Of a stretch of 64,000 bases of DNA, positions 9,927 through 19,080 are shown piece after piece. The stretch covers positions 496,001 through 560,000 of the forward strand of contig NZ_LANJ01000011.1 in the NCBI RefSeq assembly GCF_000971295.1, in the 5' to 3' direction. The notes under the pieces are model-generated. The model was not told the origin of the DNA. It saw nothing but the letters and a program-made list of their open reading frames with translations, and made no database searches. Positions within the stretch are counted from its first letter, which is position 1, and each line of letters starts with the position of its first letter. Made by a program: the position numbers and the translations under genes. Source of the DNA: Devosia epidermidihirudinis (lineage in GTDB: Bacteria; Pseudomonadota; Alphaproteobacteria; Rhizobiales; Devosiaceae).

Positions 9927-10874
9927 ATGTTGTTCATGCCGCGTCCCAGAACCGTGCCCGCCGAGCATCCCGCCTTCGCCGATCTGCCGGTCACCCATGT
10001 GGCGCTGGGCAGTGGCTTACGGGCGGCTGTGCATGTGTCGGGGCACCTGACAGGTCGGCGTCTGCCGATCGTCTGCATTCCCGGCTATCAGCGCAACATG
10101 AGCGACTTTCTGGCCTTCGCCACCCATCTTCGCCGCGCTGGTGGTGGCGACTGGCCAATCGTGCTGATCGACCTGCCCGGTCGCGGCCGCGCCGATGACC
10201 GTGCCCGCATTCAGGACTACAGCTCCCTTGCTGACGCGCGCGATGTCGCCTCGATCATTACCGCACTCAACATTGGCCGCGCCATCATTCTTGGCCAGGG
10301 CCATGGCGGCCAGGTCAGCATGGCGCTCGCCACCGATCATCCCCTGCTGATCGCCGGCACCGTATTGCTCGATTCCGGTCCGGTCACCGACTCGCGCGGC
10401 ATCGTTCGCCTGCGCAACAATCTCGAACACATCGAAGCCCTGCGCGGCGCCAAAAATGTCACCAGCGGCTTCCGGCGCCTCCTCGGCGGTGACTATCCCG
10501 GCCTGCCCGAGGTTCAGCTCGATGCCCTGATCGGACGCACGCACTACGTCGACAAGCGCGGTCGCGCCCGCCCTCTCTATGACCAGCGCCTTATCAAGGC
10601 CCTCGCAAAAATCAATTTCGATGATGTGCTGATGGCCCAGTGGCCCATGTTTGACGCGCTCACCTGCGCGCCGCTGATGCTGCTACGCACCCAGCTCACC
10701 GATCAGCTGCGTCGCGAAACCTTTGATCAGATGGCGCGCCGCCGCCCCGACGCCGTCGCCCTCACCATCGCCGGGCAAGGCTCCCCGGCCCTGTTCGATC
10801 AGCGCGAAGAAATCGACGCCGTCCTCGATTTCGTCACCCGCATCAGCGAACCTAACAAAAGCCGCGTCGCCTAA
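9927..10874 (+). CDS. Alpha/beta-hydrolase-fold protein lacking the catalytic Ser and His
   Basis: A 315-aa cytosolic protein with a recognisable hydrolase fold: RLPIVCIPGYQRNMSDF (oxyanion region), VLIDLPGRGRADD, and a nucleophile elbow at residues 123-128. The elbow reads GQGHGG, so the Ser of G-x-S-x-G is replaced by Gly125 (codon GGC). Near the C-terminus, where relatives have the catalytic His in a G-H-A-P-type turn, this protein has GQGSPAL (Ser286). The reading frame is otherwise clean and its codon use matches the neighbours, so it is unlikely to be a decaying pseudogene. It may bind rather than hydrolyse its ligand. It is convergent with the next gene (4-bp overlap). Confidence 0.75.
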   Translation: MLFMPRPRTVPAEHPAFADLPVTHVALGSGLRAAVHVSGHLTGRRLPIVCIPGYQRNMSDFLAFATHLRRAGGGDWPIVLIDLPGRGRADDRARIQDYSSLADARDVASIITALNIGRAIILGQGHGGQVSMALATDHPLLIAGTVLLDSGPVTDSRGIVRLRNNLEHIEALRGAKNVTSGFRRLLGGDYPGLPEVQLDALIGRTHYVDKRGRARPLYDQRLIKALAKINFDDVLMAQWPMFDALTCAPLMLLRTQLTDQLRRETFDQMARRRPDAVALTIAGQGSPALFDQREEIDAVLDFVTRISEPNKSRVA

Positions 10875-11464
10875 CGCGCCGCCAGCGCCGTCGCCTGCTC
10901 TACCCATTGCTCGCGCCGAATGCGGCCCTTGAACGCCAGTTGCCCGTCAACCCAGTCGATGTTCAATTTGGTCCAGGCTGCGATCTGGTCAAAATGATAG
11001 ACGCCCAGGCCATTGAGCGACGCCTCGATCTTGGGACCGATCCCTTTGATCTGCTTGAGATCATCAGCCTTGCCCTTGCGCGGACGCAACAATGCGGCAG
11101 GCTTTGGATCATCCAGCTTCCGCACAGCCTTGGCCACCACTTCGGTCTTTGGCCGCGCTTTAGCTCTCGGCTTTGGTTTGGGCCTGGCAGACGCTGCGGC
11201 GACAAGCACCTCCGCCGGTGCTTCAATGAGAATGGGTTGCGGTATCGGTGCCAGCGGCGCGTGATCGACCGTCGCCGCCAATCGAGCCGCTGGCGTTGGC
11301 GGGCGTCTTACCGGCGTTTCAACGAGTGTTGCGGGCACAGCCACGCGTGCCTTGCTCATCGCAAATAGCGTACGTCGCGCCGCATAGGCCACGATACATC
11401 CCAGCAGATAAGCCGCCAGAATGAGCGCCCCCGTCTCGACAATAAGCGCCAGATTACCCGTCAT
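10871..11464 (-). CDS. Membrane-anchored helix-hairpin-helix protein
   Basis: A 197-aa protein with one N-terminal membrane helix (residues about 7-27, ALIVETGALILAAYLLGC), a Pro/Ala/Lys-rich linker, and a C-terminal helix-hairpin-helix domain of about 60 residues (DDLKQIKGIGPKIEASLNGLG, then YHFDQIAAWT). Such domains resemble the DNA- or nucleotide-binding HhH of DUF4332-type proteins, but whether this one binds DNA is unknown. The start ATG overlaps the TGA of the upstream 41-aa gene (ATGA), indicating coupling. It is probably the last gene of the OmpA-like operon. Confidence 0.75.
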   Translation of the reverse strand: MTGNLALIVETGALILAAYLLGCIVAYAARRTLFAMSKARVAVPATLVETPVRRPPTPAARLAATVDHAPLAPIPQPILIEAPAEVLVAAASARPKPKPRAKARPKTEVVAKAVRKLDDPKPAALLRPRKGKADDLKQIKGIGPKIEASLNGLGVYHFDQIAAWTKLNIDWVDGQLAFKGRIRREQWVEQATALAAR

Positions 11465-11586
11465 GCACCACCGTCAGACGTTGGCGGCTTAAAGCTCAGC
11501 CAGCCGGTCACAAGGCCAATAATCGCGGCCCCGCCCAGATAGGGCCAGTAGAAGCCCGTCAGGTACACTAGCGTGTCCCAGCTCAT
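11461..11586 (-). CDS. 41-aa single-pass membrane microprotein
   Basis: ATG at 11586 to TGA at 11461 encodes MSWDTLVYLTGFYWPYLGGA and then IIGLVTGWLSFKPPTSDGGA. Residues about 6-31 are hydrophobic and aromatic-rich and can form one membrane helix. The stop shares four bases with the start of the helix-hairpin-helix gene (ATGA), and the gene starts 57 bp downstream of the OmpA-like stop codon, so all three genes probably form one operon. Both the coding frame and the exact overlap support a real gene. No function is known. By analogy with mycobacterial ArfB it may help export or stability of the OmpA-like protein; that is inference. Confidence 0.65.
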   Translation of the reverse strand: MSWDTLVYLTGFYWPYLGGAAIIGLVTGWLSFKPPTSDGGA

Positions 11587-11643
11587 CAGATATGCGCTCC
11601 CGATGCACAAGGTACGGAGCCGACCGAGCCGGCTCCGCAGCGA

Positions 11644-14208
11644 TCAATAGTGGCGGTCGAGAACCTTCACCACAATCCGTCGATTGAGGCGCTTGCCCTC
11701 TGGCGTGCCATTGTCCGCAATCGGATTGGCTTCGCCAAACCCAAGTGCGTAGAGCCGCGCCGCCGTGACGCCGCGCTCCACCAGCGCCGAAACCACAGCC
11801 TCGGCACGCGCCACAGACAGCGCCAGGTTCAACCGTTCATCTCCATCGGAGTCCGTATAGCCCTCGATGTGCACGATGGCATCCGGACAACCCGCCAGGT
11901 CACCCGCCAACTCATCCAAGGCAGGCTGCGATTCCGCTGCGATAATCGCAGCACCCGACTGGAAAAGGATTGAATTGCGCGCGGAAAAATCGGCAAGCGG
12001 GGCAATGCACGCGGCAGTGTCGACCTTTTCTGTGGTCGGCTGGGGCGGCGCGGCGACCGGCTCTGCGGCCACCACAGGCACATCAACCGCCAAAGTCCAG
12101 GCCTTGCCGTCCGACAACGCAGCAATCGCCGCCGTCACCGCATCGCGCGTAGCCTCGTCCGGCGCTATGCCTTTGAGGCTCCAGTTGCCGTTGGCCAGAT
12201 CAACCTGACCTTCATCAAGCCGCACCAGAGCACGCAACCCGGCCTCGGCATCAGTCACAAAACCTTCCGGCGCACCGGGCGCGATGCTAACGCTGATCGT
12301 CTCGCCGCCGGTAATTGTCGCGAAATAGCGCAGGGTCGCATCGGCCGGCAGCTGACCGCTCATGATCACGGACTTGTCCGCCCCCCGCGTTGCGGAGAAC
12401 GCGTAATCTGGATCGACCACTTCGGAAGGCGTATCCTCTGCAGATGTCACGGCTGGCGCTTCTGCCACCGTCACCTCTGGTTCAGGCTCTGGCTCAACTG
12501 CGGGCGCCGCGACAACCACGGGCGCAGCCGACCCCACTGGGGCGGCAACCGACATGGACCATCCAGACGCTGCAAGATTGCGCGTGGTGAAGTCCGCATT
12601 GATCGCGCCCTCATCGATTTTCGATTTTGCCGTGCCGGTGATCAGCCAACCCGAACCGTCAAAGGCCACGGTTCCCTCGCCCAACCACTGCAAAAGCCCC
12701 AATCCGGTCTCGGCAGCAGAGGTGAAGTTGTTCGGCTCACCAGAGGCATAGGTCAGCGCCGACACCGTAGAAGCACCCGAAAGGGCGATCAGCTCGTCTT
12801 TGATCTGACGGTTCGGCACCATGCCGGACAGTGCAATCGCGCCACTGGTGTCCTTGCTCGCCTTCCAGTCGTACCGCGCCGCACGCGGTGGGGTGATATC
12901 TGCGGTGTTGAGGCTCAATCCCTGCGGCACCAGTGCAGCGAGTCCCTCCACCAAAGCCTCATAGTCAGACCCTGAGCGCGCGATCCCCGACAAAGTCACC
13001 ACATCGCCATGCAGCGCGAAGCGGCCTTCACTCATGCGCCCCAGCGCAGCAAGGCCAAAATCGACCCCGGACTGGTACCGGTTTGGCGCACCGCGCCCCA
13101 GCTTCAAGAATTGCGTGTCGGCATTGGGATATTCGCTCAGTGCCTTGCGCGTCGCGTCATCCGGCGCATAGCCGTCGAATACGATCACCCCGCCCGATTG
13201 CCGCGTCGCGCTCACCCAATAGTCCGCAATACGCGGCGGATCGAGGACGACAATGGACCCAGCCTGGGCGATCTTGCGCGTCACATCATCGGCAATCGCC
13301 TGGGTGGGCGCAGCGCCAACCAGCTGGCTGAGACCGTCGCTGATCGTTGCCTCACCGTATTCAAGACGCGAGAGCTGCTCGACAAGCACCTGCGACAGTT
13401 CAACAAAATTGTCCGGCTGACCAGATGCAACGGCAACGCCGGTTGATAGGGCGAGCCCGGACAGGTCAGCCATGCGTAGACGATCTGTCACCTGACCATC
13501 AGGCACAAAGCCGCTCACCGAAATGCGTTTTCCATCGGAAACCGCAGACCAACGATAGGGCGAAGCGAACGGGGCCGCGATAGACGCATCGGCAATAGTC
13601 ACACCGGATGGCACCTGTGCGCTCAAAGCCAGCAGCACATCGCCATAGTCGCGTTCGGAACGCGCACGACCGGTCACGTTGATTGCCAGATCGGTAATAG
13701 ACACCTGCCCCTGATCGAGGTGGCTCAACTGCGCCAGTGCGAAGTCAATACCGGACAGCCACACATCCCGATCAGGCATGCCTGAACGCAATTGAAGATC
13801 AGCGGACGAAACACCTGCGCGCGTCGACAGGGCCTGTCGCGTCACCTCATTGGGCACACTGCCCGCCAGCACAATCGCACCATCGACCAGATTGGCGGTC
13901 ATCCGATAGGGTTTCACGAGTGGCGCGACTGTAACGTCACCGGCAACAGAACGAACACCGGAAAGGCTCGCCAGACGCACCAGCGCGCCATCGGCCTCAG
14001 CCTGTGTGGAAATTGTCCCGCTCAGCGCAACGTCGCGCCCATCAAGGGAGACATCCGCCCAGGCAAAGCCCGCGGACCGCATGCTGCTTAAACTGCGGCC
14101 GGAGAGATCACTGGCGATATTGGCGGAGGTTAATCCAAGGCACAAAGCCGTCCCACCCACGACCGTAACCAGCCCCGGGGCGACCCATTTAACGAGGTCC
14201 CTGATCAT
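11644..14208 (-). CDS. Giant BON-repeat protein with C-terminal OmpA peptidoglycan-binding domain
   Basis: An 854-aa envelope protein. Residues about 10-28 form an N-terminal membrane segment. A roughly 115-residue BON-like unit recurs. Its first signature appears as AGSVPNEV (116), SGFVPDGQ (233), DGYAPDDA (346), SGMVPNRQ (462) and SGQLPADA (617). Each is followed about 28 residues later by a G-x-P box and then a leucine-rich helix ending in (D/E)-x-G. A Pro/Glu/Val linker (about 556-600) separates the last unit. Residues about 733-854 are an OmpA-like domain (ILFQSGAAII, VHIEGYTDSDGDERLN, GFGEANPIADNGTPEGKRLN) that should bind peptidoglycan. The ATG at 14208 with GGACGG is preferred to 14241. 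BON plus OmpA recalls mycobacterial OmpATb/ArfA. Confidence 0.85.
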   Translation of the reverse strand: MIRDLVKWVAPGLVTVVGGTALCLGLTSANIASDLSGRSLSSMRSAGFAWADVSLDGRDVALSGTISTQAEADGALVRLASLSGVRSVAGDVTVAPLVKPYRMTANLVDGAIVLAGSVPNEVTRQALSTRAGVSSADLQLRSGMPDRDVWLSGIDFALAQLSHLDQGQVSITDLAINVTGRARSERDYGDVLLALSAQVPSGVTIADASIAAPFASPYRWSAVSDGKRISVSGFVPDGQVTDRLRMADLSGLALSTGVAVASGQPDNFVELSQVLVEQLSRLEYGEATISDGLSQLVGAAPTQAIADDVTRKIAQAGSIVVLDPPRIADYWVSATRQSGGVIVFDGYAPDDATRKALSEYPNADTQFLKLGRGAPNRYQSGVDFGLAALGRMSEGRFALHGDVVTLSGIARSGSDYEALVEGLAALVPQGLSLNTADITPPRAARYDWKASKDTSGAIALSGMVPNRQIKDELIALSGASTVSALTYASGEPNNFTSAAETGLGLLQWLGEGTVAFDGSGWLITGTAKSKIDEGAINADFTTRNLAASGWSMSVAAPVGSAAPVVVAAPAVEPEPEPEVTVAEAPAVTSAEDTPSEVVDPDYAFSATRGADKSVIMSGQLPADATLRYFATITGGETISVSIAPGAPEGFVTDAEAGLRALVRLDEGQVDLANGNWSLKGIAPDEATRDAVTAAIAALSDGKAWTLAVDVPVVAAEPVAAPPQPTTEKVDTAACIAPLADFSARNSILFQSGAAIIAAESQPALDELAGDLAGCPDAIVHIEGYTDSDGDERLNLALSVARAEAVVSALVERGVTAARLYALGFGEANPIADNGTPEGKRLNRRIVVKVLDRHY

Positions 14209-14377
14209 ATCCGTCCCAATAAAAATGCCGCAACAGCCCAAAGGCTAAAGCATTTCGCGACGCTATGAAATCGAAATTGGCTGGCTAAGCCATTGGGGTT
14301 GAACACCTTTGCGTTGCCCGCAACAGGTCCGAACCGACTTCACCCGAACGTTTCCCGAATCGGCCCCACAAAAGCAG

Positions 14378-14403
14378 AAAGGCCCGGCTTGAGCCGGGCC
14401 TTT
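14378..14403 (-). terminator. Intrinsic terminator of the porin gene
   Basis: A perfect hairpin AAAGGCCCGGC / GCCGGGCCTTT with a short TTGA loop lies 25 bp past the porin stop codon. The minus-strand exit is T-rich (TTTCTGCTTTTG). A strong terminator suits a highly expressed porin. Confidence 0.8.
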
Positions 14404-14427
14404 CCGTATTCAGATGCGGTACGAGGA

Positions 14428-15786
14428 TTACTCGAAGGACTTTGCAGCCTTGAAGGTAACCTTGTAAGCGCCGTTCTGCTGAACGGTTGCGCCAACCGAC
14501 GACGAGAAACCGCCGCCTGGGTTCCAGCCGAGCTTGGCCGAACCGTAGAAGTCGGATTCGCCAGCGACAACTGCTGGAACGGTCGCATCGGTGCGGCCAT
14601 AAACGCCGAGCTCACCGGTGAGCTTGATGGTCTCGGTGACGTCAGCAACGAGCTGAACGGCAACCTGGTAACCAGCAGCGGTATCAGCTGCGTTGTCAGC
14701 GAAGTAACGACCGCCAAGGTTCAGAGCGACGCCTTCCGTGACGGTGGCACCGATGGAGCCGCCGAAGCCATAACCGGTTTCACGGTTGTTGGCCGCATCG
14801 GTGAAGCTCAGAACTTCAGCCGAAGCTGCGATCGTGAAGATGTCGAAGGAACCCTGAGCCGACAGCAGACCGTTGTAGAAGCTGGTGTCGTCGTTTGCAC
14901 GGGTGTTACCACCGAATGCGAAAGCTGCGCGAACCTTGAACTGGTCGAAGGCTGCAGTCACGCCGGAGTGGATTGCGTAGTTGTCTTCTGGACCTTCAAC
15001 GCCGTCAAGGATGCCACCGAGAGCGCCGCTGATGTGCGCGGTGATCGCATCACCCTTATAGTCGAGAACGCCGACCAGAGTGCCCTTCGCGTCGAGCTTT
15101 TCCAGACCAACCTTGGCACCGATGCCGTCGCCGAAGCTGGTTTCCAGCTGGATGACGTGACCGCCAACTGCTGGGAAGAAGCCGTAGTACTCGTCGGAAC
15201 CGATGACGCCCTTGTCTTCCTTGTCTTCGGCAAAGAGGCCGAGGAAGTTGAACGCTTCGTCGTCGCCCTTATTGAAAATAGAGCCCTTGCGACCAACGGA
15301 CAGAACAGTCGCATCGCCAACCTGAACGTAGGCTTCGTCGATGAAGACGTCCTTGTTCTTGGTTGGGTCAGATGCGTCAGCACCATTCACAAAGACGGTC
15401 TTGTTTTCATTCTTCAGCTTGATCACAGCACGAGCAGGACCGAAGTCGCTCGAAGCGGTGCCAACAAACTTCAGCCAGGAAACAACCTTGGAGTTCCAGT
15501 CGTTATCGCCGGTAGCGAGACCGAGATCGCTCGAAGCGTCGCGGTTCTTGAGGCCAGCGAAAGGAACAATCGCGATCGACTCGTTGTAGTTGCCCCAGTT
15601 GAATTCATACTCAACGCCGCCAGAGATCTGCAGGCAGTTGGTGTCGGACGAGATCGTCAGGCCGGACAGACCGAGCGAGTCGCAAACGTCGAGCGAGGTG
15701 AGAACGCCGCTGAGATCAGCAGCAAAGCCAGCAGTCGAAAGACCAGCGGCAGCAACAGAACCGAGGATAAGGCTCTTGAGTTTCAT
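14428..15786 (-). CDS. Outer-membrane porin, Omp2/alphaproteobacterial family
   Basis: A 452-aa beta-barrel porin. A clear signal peptide (MKLKSLILGSVAAAGLSTAGFA, cut before ADLSG) is followed by the two-cysteine N-terminal segment (DVCDSLG, then TNCLQISGGVEYEF) typical of the Porin_2 family. Alternating strands rich in Gly and aromatic residues run to a C-terminal Phe-Glu (AAKSFE). The frame is open to 15909, but the ATG at 15786 with a GGAGGT upstream and a proper signal peptide is the start. It would give passive diffusion of small hydrophilic solutes across the outer membrane. It has its own promoter region and terminator and is probably monocistronic. Confidence 0.9.
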   Translation of the reverse strand: MKLKSLILGSVAAAGLSTAGFAADLSGVLTSLDVCDSLGLSGLTISSDTNCLQISGGVEYEFNWGNYNESIAIVPFAGLKNRDASSDLGLATGDNDWNSKVVSWLKFVGTASSDFGPARAVIKLKNENKTVFVNGADASDPTKNKDVFIDEAYVQVGDATVLSVGRKGSIFNKGDDEAFNFLGLFAEDKEDKGVIGSDEYYGFFPAVGGHVIQLETSFGDGIGAKVGLEKLDAKGTLVGVLDYKGDAITAHISGALGGILDGVEGPEDNYAIHSGVTAAFDQFKVRAAFAFGGNTRANDDTSFYNGLLSAQGSFDIFTIAASAEVLSFTDAANNRETGYGFGGSIGATVTEGVALNLGGRYFADNAADTAAGYQVAVQLVADVTETIKLTGELGVYGRTDATVPAVVAGESDFYGSAKLGWNPGGGFSSSVGATVQQNGAYKVTFKAAKSFE

Positions 15787-16225
15787 TAGGTGACCTCCAA
15801 AGTCAGTCATTCTTGGTGCTGGTTGCCCAGCGGTTTGTCGAAACGCGACCACACTATCGTGGTGCAGTGTGTTGCCGTCGCGTTGCGACCGACAAACGAT
15901 CCCATGCATGGATTCGCAAGACCCACTCTACGCACGGCGGCAAATGACGCAATCGCGCAAAAGCCGTTTTGGGGGTGAGGCAATGTGGTTGCCAACCGGA
16001 TGTTGCAGATTCAGCACACAGATCGAAACCACCTGTTAACCCGATTGAACGAAGCGTTAAGATCTTAGCAGATCTCGCATATTTGACCGTACGACGCACA
16101 TCGAATTGTCACAAATACTGGGCCTTGGCGAGGTGCAGACTGTGCACACATGTGGCAGTGATGTGGAGAGATTAGGGACACCGCCCGGCACCTTTGGGTG
16201 ATCTGCCGTATTTGGAGGAGACAAA
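15787..16225. promoter_or_regulatory. Porin/SDR divergent intergenic region
   Basis: These 439 bp separate two divergently transcribed genes. A purine-rich Shine-Dalgarno for the porin lies at its left edge and a TTTGGAGGAG sequence for the SDR gene at its right edge (before 16226). It is richer in AT around 16030-16100. I see no small gene, RNA or convincing operator; promoters for both genes are inferred from position only. Confidence 0.4.
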
Positions 16226-16969
16226 ATGGACAACAATCAGAGGGTCGCCGTGGTCACTGGCGGGAGCTCCGGGATCGGCAAGACGGCGGCGCTGGGCCTC
16301 GCCAAGGCGGGTTATCGCGTCGCCATCTGCGGTCGGCGCGCCGATGCGCTGGAGGCTGTCGCGCAAGATACCGGTGGCTATTGGGCCGCCTGCGACGTCA
16401 CCGATCCTGCCGCAGTCGCGGACTTCTTTGCCGGTGTGAAGGCAAAGTACGGCCGGATCGATGTGGTGTTCAACAATGCCGGCCGCTTTGCGCCCACCAC
16501 GTCATTTGGCGATCTCGACGTCGAAACCTGGCGCGAAATGGTCGATACCAACCTCAATGGCGCCTTCTATGTGGCCCGTGAGGCCTTCCGCGCGATGCGC
16601 GATCAGTCCCCCCACGGCGGCCGTATCATCAACAATGGCTCGATCTCGGCCTATGTGCCCCGCCCCGGCGCGGCCTCTTATACCGCCACCAAACACGCCA
16701 TCACCGGGCTGACCAAAGCCATCTCGCTTGATGGCCGTGCGTTCAACATTGCCTGCGGGCAGATTGATATCGGCAATGCGGCGACCGACATGACCAGCCA
16801 TATGAACAGTGGCTCGCTGCAGGCCAATGGCACGATGATGCCCGAGCCCACCTTTGATGTGGCCCATGTCGTCGACGCACTGCTCTATATGGCGGGCCTG
16901 CCGCTCTCTGCCAATGTGCAGTTCATGACAGTGATGGCCACCAACATGCCCTATATCGGCCGCGGCTAG
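16226..16969 (+). CDS. SDR-family NAD(P)-dependent oxidoreductase
   Basis: A 247-aa classical short-chain dehydrogenase. Visible motifs are the Rossmann TGGSSGIG (residues about 11-18), the NNAG box (about 80), a catalytic Ser in [10 protein letters not shown] and the YTATK active-site Tyr/Lys (about residue 151). An Arg-rich CGRRADAL after beta-2 favours NADP(H). The substrate cannot be told from sequence. TTTGGAGGAG precedes the start. It is convergent with nagA, sharing four bases at the stops, so it is not part of the amino-sugar locus. Confidence 0.88.
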   Translation: MDNNQRVAVVTGGSSGIGKTAALGLAKAGYRVAICGRRADALEAVAQDTGGYWAACDVTDPAAVADFFAGVKAKYGRIDVVFNNAGRFAPTTSFGDLDVETWREMVDTNLNGAFYVAREAFRAMRDQSPHGGRIINNGSISAYVPRPGAASYTATKHAITGLTKAISLDGRAFNIACGQIDIGNAATDMTSHMNSGSLQANGTMMPEPTFDVAHVVDALLYMAGLPLSANVQFMTVMATNMPYIGRG

Positions 16970-18123
16970 CCGAACACCTTCTCGCCGCTGATCCAGGTGG
17001 AGTTCACACGGCGTTCGTCCGACAGGTGGACGAAGCTGGCAATGGCGCCGGGGCGGAGATGGCCGAGCGTGTCCTCTGCCCCCAAAGCCTCAGCCGGATA
17101 GAGCGATGCCATACGAACAGCCTCGCCAAACGGCAGGCCGATGGTCGAATGCATGAATTCAATGGCGTCGATCATATCGAGATCGGCCCCAGCCAGCGTA
17201 CCATCGGCAATGCGCAGCGCGCCGTTCGATCGGGTCACGACGCGACCATTGAGCGTGAAGCTCGTAATGTCGGTGCCGGTTTGCGACATGGAGTCGGTGA
17301 CCAGGAATACCCTACCCGGCCCGGTTTTGGCGCGCAGCGCCACTGAAATCGCCGCGGGGTGAACGTGGATGCCATCGGCGATAAGACCGGCAAAAATCTT
17401 GCCGTCCATCAGCGATGCGCCGACCACGCCGGGTTCGCGGTTGCCGAGCTGGCTCATGGCGTTGAACAGGTGCGTCACCATGCTGGCGCCAGCGCCGAAC
17501 GCTGCGGCTGCTGTATCGAGGCCGGCATCAGAGTGGCCGATGCTGACAATGATCCCGGCGTCGGTAAGGGCCTTGATTTGCGTTGGGGTCACCGTTTCGG
17601 CAGCAACCGTCACCAGCAGATGCGGCACCAGGGCCCGCGCCGCGATCAGGCGGGCAAGGTCTTCATCATCCATAGCGCGGATCAGCGAGGGATCATGCGT
17701 CCCCTTGCGCGCCACCGACAGGTGCGGGCCTTCCAGATGCAGGCCAATAAAACCCGGCACAGCCTGTTCGGTCGCGGCTTTGCCTGCAGCGATTGCGGCG
17801 ACATTGACCGGAACTGTGTCAGTGATCAGCGTCGGCAGCAGTGCCGTGGTGCCAAATTCGGCATGGGCTGCGCAAATGGTGCGGATGGATTCAACGCTTG
17901 GCGCATTGTTCAGCAGCACGCCGCCACCACCATTGACCTGCAGATCGACAAAGCCCGGCACCAGCATGCCGCCCTCCAGCCGTACAATCTCGGCATTGGC
18001 GGGGATAGCGTCATTGCGCACAATGCCGGAGACGTGGCCAAACTCGATCAGCAGTGCGGCATCATCGTGCCAGTCATGCCCGTCAAAAATGCGGGATGCG
18101 GAAATGGCCTGTAGATCGCTCAT
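16966..18123 (-). CDS. nagA: N-acetylglucosamine-6-phosphate deacetylase
   Basis: A 385-aa amidohydrolase that removes the acetyl group from GlcNAc-6-phosphate, feeding glucosamine-6-phosphate into glycolysis or back into wall synthesis. The N-terminal [18 protein letters not shown], the metal-binding [20 protein letters not shown] and [10 protein letters not shown] boxes, and the catalytic Asp in [10 protein letters not shown] are all in order. The ATG overlaps the stop of a 28-aa reading frame (ATGA), which itself overlaps the end of the GntR regulator. Control by that regulator, with MurQ supplying GlcNAc-6-phosphate, is a coherent recycling route. Confidence 0.94.
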   Translation of the reverse strand: MSDLQAISASRIFDGHDWHDDAALLIEFGHVSGIVRNDAIPANAEIVRLEGGMLVPGFVDLQVNGGGGVLLNNAPSVESIRTICAAHAEFGTTALLPTLITDTVPVNVAAIAAGKAATEQAVPGFIGLHLEGPHLSVARKGTHDPSLIRAMDDEDLARLIAARALVPHLLVTVAAETVTPTQIKALTDAGIIVSIGHSDAGLDTAAAAFGAGASMVTHLFNAMSQLGNREPGVVGASLMDGKIFAGLIADGIHVHPAAISVALRAKTGPGRVFLVTDSMSQTGTDITSFTLNGRVVTRSNGALRIADGTLAGADLDMIDAIEFMHSTIGLPFGEAVRMASLYPAEALGAEDTLGHLRPGAIASFVHLSDERRVNSTWISGEKVFG

Positions 18124-18206
18124 TGGGTGACTTTCTTCAGCATGGACGGCTTATTGGCGACGGTCTTGCGGACAGCGCGGCGTAAATCAGTCTGGAGGGC
18201 ACTCAC
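18120..18206 (-). CDS. 28-aa reading frame bridging the GntR regulator and nagA
   Basis: GTG at 18206 to TGA at 18120 encodes MSALQTDLRRAVRKTVANKP followed by eight more residues. The start overlaps the gntR stop (GTGA) and the stop overlaps the nagA start (ATGA), a double coupling that would carry ribosomes through the whole operon. The peptide is basic and has no recognised motif. It may be a leader-like coupling peptide, a remnant of a lost operon gene, or chance. Confidence 0.35.
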   Translation of the reverse strand: MSALQTDLRRAVRKTVANKPSMLKKVTQ

Positions 18207-18991
18207 GATTTGCTGCCTCCGGCACCGGGCGCATCGCCCAGCCGCAGTTCGGCGATGAAATCGTATGTATCGCCCCGATAGATGGAGCGAGTGAATTCGA
18301 TGACTCGGCCCGATGCCAGATAGGACGTGCGCTCGATATTGAGCCCGGCCGATCCCACCGCCACCTGCAACAGCTTGGCATCTTCGACATCGAGATTGGC
18401 CGCGCGGATGCGTTGGATGGCGCGAACGGGGCGGTTGGCCGATTTGTCGAGATGGGTATAGAGCGAATGCTTGATCGACAGCGGATCGGGCAGAATGCGC
18501 GATGACAGGCTCGCGCGTTCAATCGCCAGCGGCATGTCCCCGCTCAGGCGCAGGCGCGAAATCCGCGCCACCTGATCGCCAGCCGACAGCCCCAGGATTA
18601 CCGTCTCTTCCGGCGATGGTGCGTACAGCCCGCGATCGAGCCATTCAGCCCGCACTGCCATGCCGCGCCGCGCCATATCTTCGGTGAACGAGGTCAGCTG
18701 CGACAGTGACTGCTCGACGCGTTGGGTCTGTGGAGCAACGAACGTGCCCGAGCCGTGGCGCTGCACCAGCACCCCGTCCTTGACCAGCTGCAACACCGCC
18801 TTGCGCACCGTCACGCGCGACACATCCACCTTGGTGGCCAGATCGCGTTCAGACGGCAGCGCGTCGCCAGGATTGATGGCGCCGGTATGGATCGCATCTT
18901 CGATCCAGCGTTTCAGCTGTAAATAGAGGGGACCACCAACGGGAAGGACCACCGGGCCATCGGCGAAGAATTTCTTGGACAGATCGCCCAT
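18203..18991 (-). CDS. GntR-family (HutC/UTRA) amino-sugar regulator
   Basis: A 262-aa repressor-type protein. The N-terminal winged helix spans about residues 20-85 (LQLKRWIEDAIHTGAINPGD, LPSERDLATKVDVSRVTVRK, QRHGSGTFVAP). The C-terminal UTRA effector domain includes RLRLSGDMPLAIERASLSS and IEFTRSIYRGDTYDFIAEL. HutC-type regulators next to nagA usually respond to GlcNAc-6-phosphate or GlcN-6-phosphate. It would control nagA downstream and probably the divergent murQ. The 263-bp gap to murQ contains TACCA/TGGTA repeats that could be its operators. Confidence 0.88.
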   Translation of the reverse strand: MGDLSKKFFADGPVVLPVGGPLYLQLKRWIEDAIHTGAINPGDALPSERDLATKVDVSRVTVRKAVLQLVKDGVLVQRHGSGTFVAPQTQRVEQSLSQLTSFTEDMARRGMAVRAEWLDRGLYAPSPEETVILGLSAGDQVARISRLRLSGDMPLAIERASLSSRILPDPLSIKHSLYTHLDKSANRPVRAIQRIRAANLDVEDAKLLQVAVGSAGLNIERTSYLASGRVIEFTRSIYRGDTYDFIAELRLGDAPGAGGSKS

Positions 18992-19080
18992 TACATTCCC
19001 CTGAACCGCTTGCGAGTAGTGGTGGATTGCATATCACTAAATTTCCGTACCGTGCCAAGCTCCATCCCTTGGCCGCCATA

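Noticed and set aside
14293..15789. 498-codon open frame antisense to the porin
   Set aside because: Composition follows the complement of the porin codons; no ribosome site or domain is visible.
16057..16068. TTAAGATCTTAG palindrome in the porin/SDR gap
   Set aside because: Too short to support a specific operator, and not repeated nearby.
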